A stretch of DNA of 64,000 nucleotides, from assembly GCF_014189505.1 (NCBI RefSeq), contig NZ_CP050301.1:2301501-2365500 (forward strand). Reading direction: 5' to 3'. Shown here in pieces: positions 55,741 to 64,000 of the stretch. Both the position numbers and the translations under genes were made by a program. The notes beneath the pieces are model-generated. The model was not told the origin of the DNA. It saw only the letters and a list, made by a program, of their open reading frames with translations, and did no database searches. Position 1 is the first letter of the stretch. Each line of letters opens with the position of its first letter. Source of the stretch: Phyllobacterium sp. 628. Lineage in GTDB: Bacteria > Pseudomonadota > Alphaproteobacteria > Rhizobiales > Rhizobiaceae.

Positions 55741-56973
55741 ATGGGCTCAGAACAGGCACTGGCCGAGATTGCACCAGCAGGCGACAAGATCGATCGCATG
55801 ATTGCTGATCATAAGGCTGGTCATGGGCTTGTGCGTGCATTCTATATGGACCCGGATGTTTATATCAGGGACATGGAGCGCGTATTCCGCCGTCATTGGC
55901 ACTGCATCGGCCACGCCAGTATCATTCCCAATGTTGGTGATTTCGAATTGTTCAAGATCGACACGGAAGCTGTAATCGTCTCGCGCACCGAGGATGGTTC
56001 GGTCCACGCCTTTCTCAATGTCTGCCGGCATCGCGGTGCCGAAGTCTGCACCCAGCAGAAGGGCAATGCCCGCTTTTTCGTCTGCCCCTACCATGCTTGG
56101 ACTTACATGAACGATGGGAGTTTGCGTGCGGCGCGGCTGATGCCAAGGGATTTTGACCGCAGCGCCCATGGCTTGAAAAAGCTGCATGTGCGGGTGGCCG
56201 AAGGGCTGATCTTTATCTGTTTTGCCGATGAACCACTGAATTTTGACATCATAGAGCAATCATTGCGCACGACCTGCGGGCAATATGGCTGGGCCGATGC
56301 CAAGGTGGCGCACCGGGAAACCTATCCGGTAGACGCCAATTGGAAACTGGCGGTCGAAAACTATGTAGAGTGCTATCATTGCGGTCCGGCACATCCGGAA
56401 TATTCGCAGACCCATGCGCTCGAACAACCCGCTGAAAAGATTGTCGAACTCAATGCCCGGATGGAGCAGCGCACTTGCGCGCTGGGCATCGACATTGCTA
56501 CGGGTGACCATTGGCAGAGTTCTGCGCAGGGGCAGGAGACGATCCACACATTCCGCTATGCGCTTTATGACGGCGTATCGAGCGGCAGCGAGGACGGCTC
56601 GCCCATTGGCCCATTGATGGGCCGGTTCACCGAATTTGACGGTGGTGTCACCTCCATTCACCTTGGCGGCACCAGCTTTCTGGTCTGTTACCCCGACCAC
56701 GGCATGATTTACCGCTTCATCCCCAAGACAGTTGATACGTGCGAAATGGAGTTGATCTGGCTGGTGCGCGGTGATGCGGAAGAGGGCAGGGATTACGATC
56801 TGGATAAACTCACCTGGCTTTGGAAGGTGACCACCGCCGAGGACAAGACGATCATTGAGCACACTGCGCGCGGTGTTCGCTCGCACTACTTTGTGCCGGG
56901 GCCCATTGCACCAATGGAATATAACGAGTTGCGATACATCCAGTGGTACCTCGATGAAATCGCCCGGGCTTGA
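55741..56973 (+). CDS. Rieske non-haem iron oxygenase alpha subunit, glycine betaine demethylase (GbcA)-like
   Basis: The 410-residue protein has a Rieske [2Fe-2S] motif CxH-x17-CxxH (Cys95, His97, Cys115, His118) and the mononuclear iron site NYVECYHCGPAH (His213 and His218, with Glu210 bridging). In this context it probably demethylates glycine betaine to dimethylglycine plus formaldehyde. Other N-methyl compounds, such as stachydrine or carnitine, are alternatives. No ferredoxin reductase partner (GbcB-type) is adjacent. GAGG precedes ATG 55741. Confidence 0.87.
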   Translation: MGSEQALAEIAPAGDKIDRMIADHKAGHGLVRAFYMDPDVYIRDMERVFRRHWHCIGHASIIPNVGDFELFKIDTEAVIVSRTEDGSVHAFLNVCRHRGAEVCTQQKGNARFFVCPYHAWTYMNDGSLRAARLMPRDFDRSAHGLKKLHVRVAEGLIFICFADEPLNFDIIEQSLRTTCGQYGWADAKVAHRETYPVDANWKLAVENYVECYHCGPAHPEYSQTHALEQPAEKIVELNARMEQRTCALGIDIATGDHWQSSAQGQETIHTFRYALYDGVSSGSEDGSPIGPLMGRFTEFDGGVTSIHLGGTSFLVCYPDHGMIYRFIPKTVDTCEMELIWLVRGDAEEGRDYDLDKLTWLWKVTTAEDKTIIEHTARGVRSHYFVPGPIAPMEYNELRYIQWYLDEIARA

Positions 56974-57013
56974 CCGGTTCTAAAGAAAAGACTGAGACGA
57001 CGGGAGAACTTGT

Positions 57014-59462
57014 ATGTCTGAATTTCCAACCTCGGCGCGTGTCGTCATTATTGGCGGCGGGGCGGTGGGCGTCTCGTCGCTGTATCATCTTGCCAAGGCG
57101 GGATGGACCGATTGCGTATTGCTTGAGAAGAACGAACTCACATCGGGCTCCACTTGGCATGCGGCGGGTAATGTGCCGACATTCTCGGCATCGTGGTCCG
57201 TGATGAACATGCAGCGTTACTCCGCCGAGCTGTACCGGCGACTGGCGCAGGAAGTTGATTATCCCATGAACTATCACGTCACGGGTTCGCTGCGGTTGGC
57301 CCATGGCAAGGAGCGGATGCGTGAATTCCAGCGTGTCAAAAGCATGGGCCGCTATCAGGGCATGGATATCGATGTGCTTGGCGTTGATGAAATCAATAGC
57401 CGCTATCCCTTTCTGTCGACCCATGATCTGCAGGGCGCGCTCTACGATCCCAATGATGGCGACATCGATCCGGCACAGCTGACACAGGCATTGGCCAAGG
57501 GCGCGCGTGACATGGGCGCAAAGATCATCCGCTTTTGTCCTGTCACGGGTGCGCGGCGGGACGGCGATGAATGGGTGATTTCCACGCCGCAGGGCGATAT
57601 CCGCTGCGAATATGTGGTCAATGCCGCCGGTTACCGCGCACAGGAGATCGGCAAACTGTTTGGCCGTGATGTACCGATGATGGTCATGAGCCATCAGTAT
57701 CTGCTGTTCGATGAAATTCCTGAGATCGCCGCGTGGAGCAAAGAGCAGGGCCACAAGTTGCCGCTGCTGCGTGATGTGGATTCGTCCTATTACCTCCGGC
57801 AGGAAAAGAACGGCATGAATCTTGGACCCTACGAGCGCAATTGCCGGGCGCATTGGGCAACCGCCGACGATCCGATGCCGGATGACTTTTTCGTTCCAGC
57901 TGTTCCCGGATGATCTGGAACGGCTGGACTGGTATTTGAACGATGCCATTGCCCGGGTGCCCATTCTTGGAACAGCAGGCCTGTCGAAGGTGATCAATGG
58001 TCCCATTCCTTATGCGCCGGACGGCAACCCGCTGATTGGACCCATGCCCGGCGTTCCCAATGCATTCGAAGCCTGTGTTTTCACGTTTGGCATCGCGCAG
58101 GCTGGTGGCGCAGGCAAGGTTCTGGCCGAATGGGTCATGGAAGGCGCAACAGAGTGGGACATGTGGTCCTGCGATCCGCGCCGCTTCACCGCCTTTGCCG
58201 ATCGTGATTATAGCATTGCCAAGGGCGTTGAGGTCTATGGCCACGAATATGCCATCCATTTTCCGCGCTATACGTGGCCGGCTGGCCGCAACAAAAAAAT
58301 CTCGCCGCTGCATGACCGCGTTGCCAAACTTGGCGCGCAGTTCGGCGCTTATAATGGCTGGGAGCGGGCAAACTGGTATGCGAAGCCCGGCGATGACACG
58401 TCGGAAGAATCAACCCAGACATTTACGCGGGAAGGGCCATGGCAGCAGCGCATCCGCGAGGAGTGCCATGCGGTGCGCGATGCGGTCGGCATTCTCGATC
58501 TTCCCGGCTTTTCGCGCTTCAAGGTGAGCGGTACGGGCGCGCGGGACTGGCTGTCAGGCCTGACCACCGGGCTGGTGCCAAAGCCGGGACGTATCGGCCT
58601 TGGCTATTTCTCCGACGAGAAGGGCCGAGTGGTCACCGAAATGTCCATCATGGCCCTTGATGAGGATGTATTCTTTCTCACCACTGCGGGTGTTGCCGAG
58701 TGGCACGATCTGGAATGGCTGCAGAATCATCTGCCCAGGGGTAGCGCTATAACGATCAGCAATGTCACCGAGCAGTTCTCATGCCAGATCGTCACGGGTC
58801 CAAAGGCGCGCGACCTTTTTGCCGGTATTTGTGATGCGGACCTCAGCAAATCCTGGCTGTCGCACCAGACAACGCAGATCGCCGGGCGCTATTGCCAGTT
58901 GGTTCGAGTGTCATTCGCCGGTGAGTTGGGCTGGGAAATTCATACGAAAATAGCCGATACAGCGGCCGTTTTTGATGCGGTCTGGCAGGCGGGACAGCCA
59001 TATGGCCTCAAACCGTTCGGCATGTACGCATTGGACTCGCTCCGTTTGGAAAAAGGTTACCGCGCCTGGAAGGGCGATCTTTCCACTGACTATACGCCGC
59101 TGCAAAGCGGGCTTGAGCGCTTCATCAAATGGGAAAAACCCGCTTTTATCGGCAAAGCCGCGCTGGAAAGCGAAAAACAGCAGGGCGTGAAGAAGCGCTT
59201 TGTCACGCTAACCGTCGACGCCGGGGATTGTGATGCGCCCTATATGTCGACGCTCTGGCACAAGGGCAGCATTGTCGGTGAAACCACCTCGGGCGGCTGG
59301 GGGCACCGGATCGATAAGTCGATCGCGCTTGGCATGTTGAAGACTGAGCTGACTGAACCCGGCACCGAAGTTGAAGTCGAGATTTTTGGCGAACGCTTCA
59401 AGGCGACCGTTCATCCCGATCAGCCGCTCTGGGACCCCGCTAACGAAAGAATCCGCGCATGA
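57014..59462 (+). CDS. Dimethylglycine/sarcosine dehydrogenase-like flavoprotein (frameshifted)
   Basis: About 815 residues when corrected. The N-terminal FAD-dependent amine oxidoreductase domain (VVIIGGGAVGVSSLYHLAKAGW, GSTWHAAGN) is followed by a C-terminal GcvT-like folate-binding domain (DWLSGLTTGL, GELGWEIHT, GMYALDSLRLEKGYRAW). The frame breaks in the T5 run at 57887-57891; removing one T restores DDFSFQLFPDDLERLDWYL. Such enzymes oxidatively demethylate dimethylglycine or sarcosine and hand the one-carbon unit to tetrahydrofolate. It lies 40 bases after the Rieske gene. Confidence 0.88.
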
Positions 59463-61903
59463 GTTCTCTTCCGGTCAAGGCCCGCGCCGTCATCATTGGC
59501 GGCGGCATTTCAGGCTGTTCCGTTGCTTATCATCTCGCCAAATTGGGCTGGACAGACATTGTCCTGCTGGAACGCAAACAGCTTACGTCCGGCACCACAT
59601 GGCATGCGGCAGGACTGATCGGCCAGTTGCGTGCCTCGCAGAACATGACACGGCTCGCCAAATATTCTGCCGATCTTTATGTCAAGCTGGAAGAGGAAAC
59701 CGGTGTTGCCACGGGGATGCGGCAGGTGGGCTCGATCACGGTGGCTTTGACAGAAGAGCGCAAGCATGAGATTTACCGGCAGGCCTCGCTCGCCCGTGCC
59801 TTCAATGTGGACGTACGGGAAATTTCTCCAAGTGAAGTCAAAGAGATGTACCCGCATCTTAATATCGAGGATGTGATTGGAGCGGTGCATTTGCCGCTCG
59901 ATGGACAGTGCGATCCTGCCAACATAGCCATGGCGCTTGCCAAGGGCGCACGGCAGCGCGGCGCCAGAATATTCGAGAACGTCAAGGTCACGGACATTCA
60001 CAAGACGAGTGGCCGTGTGTCTGGTGTTTCATGGGCTAAAGGTGAGGAACAGGGCACAATCGAAACCGATGTGGTAATCAACTGCGCTGGAATGTGGGCG
60101 CGTGATCTGGCATCGATGTCAGGCGTAACCGTTCCTTTGCACGCCTGCGAGCATTTTTACCTCGTAACAGAAGCCATTCAGGGGCTGGGACGTCTCCCTG
60201 TTCTGCGTGTTCCAGACGAATGCGCCTACTACAAGGAAGATGCCGGCAAGATGATGCTTGGCGCTTTTGAGCCGGTTGCCAAGCCTTGGGGCATGAATGG
60301 CATTTCCGAAGATTTCTGCTTTGATCAATTGCCGGAAGATTTCGAGCATTTCGAGCCAATACTCGAAATGGGTGTCAACCGCATGCCGATGCTTGGCACC
60401 GCAGGCATTCATACGTTCTTCAATGGCCCGGAGAGTTTCACCCCGGATGACCGCTATTATCTCGGCGAAGCACCAGAATTGGGCGGCTATTGGGTGGCTG
60501 CGGGCTATAATTCCATCGGTATTGTGTCATCCGGTGGCGCCGGTATGGCGCTGGCGCAGTGGATACACGATGGCGAAGCGCCGTTTGATCTGTGGGAGGT
60601 GGATATCCGCCGGGCGCAGCCTTTCCAGAAGAACCGGCGTTATCTGAAAGAACGCGTGTCTGAAACGCTTGGCCTGCTCTATGCGGATCATTTTCCCTAC
60701 CGGCAGATGGCAACCTCCCGCAACATCCGCCGGTCGCCATTACATGAGCACTTGAAGGCACGTGGTGCGGTTTTCGGTGAAGTGGCGGGATGGGAGCGCG
60801 CCAACTGGTTTGCAAAAGACGGACAGGAGCGCGAATACCGCTATTCCTGGAAAAGGCAGAACTGGTTCGATAACCAGCGCGATGAGCATCTGGCTGTGCG
60901 CAACGGTGTTGGCCTGTTCGACATGACGTCATTTGGCAAAATCCGTATTGAGGGGCGTGATGCCTTGCCGTTCCTGCAAAGGCTGTGTGCCAACCAACTG
61001 GACGTGGAGCCGGGCAGGATCGTCTACACCCAGATGCTCAACAACCGTGGCGGCATTGAAAGCGATCTGACGATTACACGCCTGTCGGAGACTGCCTTCT
61101 TTGCTGTGGTACCCGGCGCAACCTTGCAGCGCGATCTCGCGTGGTTGCGCAAGCATCTCAAGGATGAGTTTGTCGTCATCACCGATGTGACGGCGGCCGA
61201 ATCTGTGCTCTGTCTCATGGGCCCGAAATCACGCGAAGTCATCGAAAAGATCAGCCCCAACGATTTTTCCAATGCCGGTCATCCTTTCGGCACGGCGCGG
61301 GAAATCGAAATCGGCATGGGGCTGGCGCGGGCACATCGGGTGACCTATGTGGGCGAGCTTGGCTGGGAACTCTATGTCTCGTCTGACCAGACAGCGCACG
61401 TCTTTGAGGCTTTGGAAGATGCGGGGAAAGATTTGGGTCTCAAACTATGCGGTTTGCATACGCTGGATTCCTGCCGCATCGAAAAGGCTTTCCGGCATTT
61501 CGGCCATGATATTACTGACGAAGATCATGTTCTGGAGGCAGGATTGGGCTTTGCCGTCAAAACCGCAAAGGGTGATTTCATCGGGCGCGATGCAGTGTTG
61601 AAAAAGCAGGAGAATGGGCTGGATCGCCGGCTGGTGCAGTTCAGGCTTGCCGATCCCGAACCGCTGTTGTTTCACAATGAGGCAATCGTGCGCGACGGGG
61701 AGATCGTTGGAACCATCACCTCAGGCAATTACGGCCATTCTCTCGGTGGAGCAATTGGTCTTGGTTATGTCAGTTGCAGGGGCGAAAGCGCGGAAGAGGT
61801 TCTGGCCTCCAGCTATGAAATTGAGATTGCCGGAGAACGGGTCAAAGCTGAAGTGTCGCTGAAGCCGATGTATGATCCCAAGGCTGAGCGGGTGAGGATG
61901 TAG
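59459..61903 (+). CDS. Dimethylglycine/sarcosine dehydrogenase-like flavoprotein, second paralogue
   Basis: The intact 814-residue paralogue of the preceding gene has an FAD domain (AVIIGGGISGCSVAYHLAKLGW, SGTTWHAAGL) and a GcvT-like C-terminus (FLQRLCANQLDV, GELGWELYVSS, LHTLDSCRIEKAFRHFGHDI). The start overlaps the upstream stop by four bases (ATGA). Two coupled paralogues would suit the two steps dimethylglycine to sarcosine and sarcosine to glycine; which does which is not visible from sequence. Confidence 0.92.
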   Translation: MSSLPVKARAVIIGGGISGCSVAYHLAKLGWTDIVLLERKQLTSGTTWHAAGLIGQLRASQNMTRLAKYSADLYVKLEEETGVATGMRQVGSITVALTEERKHEIYRQASLARAFNVDVREISPSEVKEMYPHLNIEDVIGAVHLPLDGQCDPANIAMALAKGARQRGARIFENVKVTDIHKTSGRVSGVSWAKGEEQGTIETDVVINCAGMWARDLASMSGVTVPLHACEHFYLVTEAIQGLGRLPVLRVPDECAYYKEDAGKMMLGAFEPVAKPWGMNGISEDFCFDQLPEDFEHFEPILEMGVNRMPMLGTAGIHTFFNGPESFTPDDRYYLGEAPELGGYWVAAGYNSIGIVSSGGAGMALAQWIHDGEAPFDLWEVDIRRAQPFQKNRRYLKERVSETLGLLYADHFPYRQMATSRNIRRSPLHEHLKARGAVFGEVAGWERANWFAKDGQEREYRYSWKRQNWFDNQRDEHLAVRNGVGLFDMTSFGKIRIEGRDALPFLQRLCANQLDVEPGRIVYTQMLNNRGGIESDLTITRLSETAFFAVVPGATLQRDLAWLRKHLKDEFVVITDVTAAESVLCLMGPKSREVIEKISPNDFSNAGHPFGTAREIEIGMGLARAHRVTYVGELGWELYVSSDQTAHVFEALEDAGKDLGLKLCGLHTLDSCRIEKAFRHFGHDITDEDHVLEAGLGFAVKTAKGDFIGRDAVLKKQENGLDRRLVQFRLADPEPLLFHNEAIVRDGEIVGTITSGNYGHSLGGAIGLGYVSCRGESAEEVLASSYEIEIAGERVKAEVSLKPMYDPKAERVRM

Positions 61904-61905
61904 TT

Positions 61906-62073
61906 GTTTCACCCCCCTCTGTCCTGTCGGACATCTCCCCCACAAGGGGGGAGATCACATCGACATCAACACGGTCGCTTACTTAGCAATATCTCAGAAC
62001 TATTTGAAACCGTCACGAAGGCTGATCTCCCCCTTGTGGGGGAGATGTCCGACAGGACAGAGGGGGGTGAAAC
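61906..62073. repeat. Large inverted-repeat element, family C
   Basis: Arms at 61906-61957 and 62023-62073 are near-perfect inverted copies of about 51 bases (GTTTCACCCCCCTCTGTCCT start; inner hairpin ATCTCCCCC/GGGGGAGAT). They are separated by 65 bases. It fills the gap between the convergent flavoprotein and rocD genes and may act as a bidirectional terminator. Similar TCTCCCCC-caa-GGGGGAGA words are widespread in rhizobial genomes. Confidence 0.88.
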
Positions 62074-62080
62074 ACCCGCA

Positions 62081-63292
62081 TCAATTCATACTAGTCAGCA
62101 CTTCATCAAACTGTTCCAGCGCCCAGTCGATTTGATCGCGCTTGATGACCAGTGGCGGAGCAATACGGATTGTATCGCCGTGAGTGTCCTTGGCGAGAAT
62201 GCCGCGTTCCTTCAACTCGTAACAGAACCGGTTGGCGCCGCCAGCTTCCGGATGCAGCTCGATGGCGAGCATCAGACCGCGGCCACGCACTTCGCGAACA
62301 ATATTGCTGCGGATGCCCCGGAGCTGCTGAAGGAAGTACTCGCCCTCGATGCGGGAATTCTCGATCATGTTTTCTTCGGTCAGAACGCGTAAGGCGGCGC
62401 GGGCAATGGCGCAGGCGAGCGGATTGCCGCCGAACGTGCTGCCATGCTGTCCCGGCTTCAAAACGCCAAGGACGTCGCTGTTCGAAAGCACAGCCGAGAC
62501 CGGATAAAAACCGCCTGACAGCGCTTTGCCGATCAGCGTCACATCCGCTTCGATGCCTTCATGCGCTTCTGCGAGCAGGGCACCTGTACGGCCAAGGCCC
62601 GTCTGGATTTCATCGAGAATGAGCGTGACGTTGTTCTGAGTGCAGAGTTCGCGCACCTTGGTGAAGTAGCCTTTTGGCGGGATGATCACGCCAGCTTCGC
62701 CCTGGATCGGTTCGACAAGGAATGCCACAGTATTTGGCGTCAACGCATTCGTGAACGCGTCGATATCGCCAAACGGCACGACCTTGAAGCCGGGTGCAAA
62801 CGGACCGAAGTTTTCGCGCGCTGACGGATCGGTACTGAAACCGACAATGCCCATGGTGCGGCCATGAAAATTGTCCGAGCAGACGATAATCTCGGCGGCG
62901 TTCTCCGGCACGCCCTTGATCTCATAGCCCCATTTGCGGACGGCTTTGATTGCTGTTTCAACAGCTTCGGCACCGCTGTTCATCGGCAGGATTTTGTGCG
63001 AGCCGGTCAGTGCAGCCAGCTCTTCGTAAAACAAAGCGAGCTGGTCGTTGCGGAAAGCACGGGAGGTCAGGGTCAGTTTGGACGCCTGTTCGGTCATTGC
63101 CGCCAGAATTTTCGGATGGCAATGACCCTGGTTGACGGCGGAATATGCTGACAGACAGTCGAGATACCGGTTTCCATCGATATCCCAGACATGCACGCCT
63201 TCACCACGCGACAGAACCACATCAAGCGGCTTGTAATTATGAGCGCCAAGACGGGACTCGGTCGAAATCAGTTGGGCGGCTGTTTGCAGCAA
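62081..63292 (-). CDS. rocD: Ornithine aminotransferase
   Basis: The 403-residue class III PLP aminotransferase has [65 protein letters not shown] and the PLP lysine in [16 protein letters not shown]. It converts ornithine to glutamate semialdehyde. The start is TTG 63292, supported by AGGAGG five to six bases away; the next in-frame ATG is far inside the protein. It lies 22 bases after the arginase stop, forming a rocF-rocD operon. Confidence 0.93.
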   Translation of the reverse strand: MLQTAAQLISTESRLGAHNYKPLDVVLSRGEGVHVWDIDGNRYLDCLSAYSAVNQGHCHPKILAAMTEQASKLTLTSRAFRNDQLALFYEELAALTGSHKILPMNSGAEAVETAIKAVRKWGYEIKGVPENAAEIIVCSDNFHGRTMGIVGFSTDPSARENFGPFAPGFKVVPFGDIDAFTNALTPNTVAFLVEPIQGEAGVIIPPKGYFTKVRELCTQNNVTLILDEIQTGLGRTGALLAEAHEGIEADVTLIGKALSGGFYPVSAVLSNSDVLGVLKPGQHGSTFGGNPLACAIARAALRVLTEENMIENSRIEGEYFLQQLRGIRSNIVREVRGRGLMLAIELHPEAGGANRFCYELKERGILAKDTHGDTIRIAPPLVIKRDQIDWALEQFDEVLTSMN

Positions 63293-63314
63293 AATATCCT
63301 CCTATTTGCCAGAT

Positions 63315-64000
63315 TTAGACGTTCAGAGTCGTGGCGCTCTGATCAGAAAGGCTGGACCGTTCAAAAACCTGGCGGCCAAACAGGCTGGCAACAAGATCGA
63401 CGAGCAGCATTGCGCTCTTGCCGCAATCATCGAGGAACGGATTGAGTTCAACGACATCAAGCGAGCCGACAACGCCGGAATCATGCAGCATTTCCATAAC
63501 GAGATGGGCTTCACGGTATGTCGCACCACCGGGAACGGGTGTGCCAACACCGGGAGCCAATGAAGGATCGATGAAATCCACATCAAAACTGACATGCAGG
63601 ATGCCATTGGCCTTCTGCACCCGCTCAATGATACGGCGCATGAGCTTTGCAACGCCGAATTCATCGATCAGGCGCATGTCGATCACATCGATGCCGCGCT
63701 GCCGCAGAAGTTTGCGTTCAACAGTATCGATGGAGCGGATGCCGAAGAGATGTAGGTTTTCGGGTTTGATCAGACCATGCGGCTCATCACCAAACACGCC
63801 TTCAAGGCCGGGTTCATTGCACAAAAGCGCTGCGGACATGCCGTGCATGTTGCCGGAAGGCGAGGTAACCGGGGTGTTGAAATCGGAATGGGCGTCGAGC
63901 CAGAGCACGAAAAGTTCGCGGTTATTCTCCTGACAGTAGCGCGCAACACCGGCAACCGAGCCCATGGACAGGGCATGATCACCGCCGAGAATGACAGGAA
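63315..64000 (-). CDS. rocF: Arginase (truncated by window edge)
   Basis: About 228 C-terminal residues are present; the frame runs off the right edge, and the sequence at the edge reads PVILGGDHALSMGS. The manganese-binding motifs GGDH, DAHSDFNTP and SFDVDFIDPSLAPG are intact, as is the LDVVELNPFLDD segment. It hydrolyses arginine to ornithine and urea and feeds the ornithine aminotransferase encoded next to it. An internal ATG at 63965 is not the true start. Confidence 0.94.
   Translation of the reverse strand, partial: PVILGGDHALSMGSVAGVARYCQENNRELFVLWLDAHSDFNTPVTSPSGNMHGMSAALLCNEPGLEGVFGDEPHGLIKPENLHLFGIRSIDTVERKLLRQRGIDVIDMRLIDEFGVAKLMRRIIERVQKANGILHVSFDVDFIDPSLAPGVGTPVPGGATYREAHLVMEMLHDSGVVGSLDVVELNPFLDDCGKSAMLLVDLVASLFGRQVFERSSLSDQSATTLNV

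Overview
The window looks like a piece of the main chromosome of a Hyphomicrobiales (Rhizobiales) alphaproteobacterium of the Brucella/Ochrobactrum/Phyllobacterium type. This is an inference from gene order (divK-pleD-rpmG and pyrB-pyrC'-plsY-dprA-topA-rnr), GAAC-N7-GAAC LexA boxes, a TTAA-N7-TTAA CtrA-type site and the small palindromic repeats scattered between genes. The species cannot be fixed from the sequence alone. No rRNA, tRNA, CRISPR array, prophage or transposase was seen.

Layout. 1-10.4 kb is core: the end of a lipoprotein-release permease, lolD, an unlisted 28-residue SOS-type membrane peptide, a histidine phosphatase, dnaE, dinB, a DUF3572 protein, the cell-cycle regulators divK and pleD, and rpmG. 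10.5-15 kb is an accessory insert: a 2-oxoglutarate/Fe(II) oxygenase and a 1276-residue subtilisin-type autotransporter. 15.4-27.3 kb is core again, almost all on the minus strand: MFS, NUDIX, DUF983, rnr, topA, a small conserved ORF, dprA, plsY, a metal-site-less PyrC', and pyrB. 27.6-64 kb is a dense catabolic block for nitrogenous compounds.

The catabolic block has four parts. (1) 27.6-30.4 kb: an orphan betaine/choline binding protein and a divergent aldehyde dehydrogenase. (2) 30.4-38.4 kb: a translationally coupled DDAH-like amidinohydrolase, TetR regulator, aminotransferase and 2-oxoacid decarboxylase, divergent from a polar amino acid (arginine-type) ABC importer. (3) 38.6-45.7 kb: a CocE-type hydrolase with a complete dipeptide-type ABC importer whose binding protein has a Tat signal. 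(4) 45.9-61.9 kb: a carnitine-to-glycine route. It holds an acyl-CoA ligase, acyl-CoA dehydrogenase, CaiD-type hydratase, carnitine dehydrogenase, BKACE 3-dehydrocarnitine cleavage enzyme, hotdog thioesterase and CdhR-type regulator, then a LysR regulator, a Rieske betaine-demethylase-like oxygenase and two tandem dimethylglycine/sarcosine dehydrogenase-like flavoproteins. The right edge holds ornithine aminotransferase and a truncated arginase, which provide a second arginine route.

Four otherwise well-conserved genes (dnaE, the amino acid binding protein, the peptide binding protein, and the first flavoprotein) each carry a single-base frameshift, two of them in homopolymers. Because dnaE is essential, sequencing or assembly error is the likeliest cause. 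Three families of palindromic repeats sit at gene ends throughout the window.
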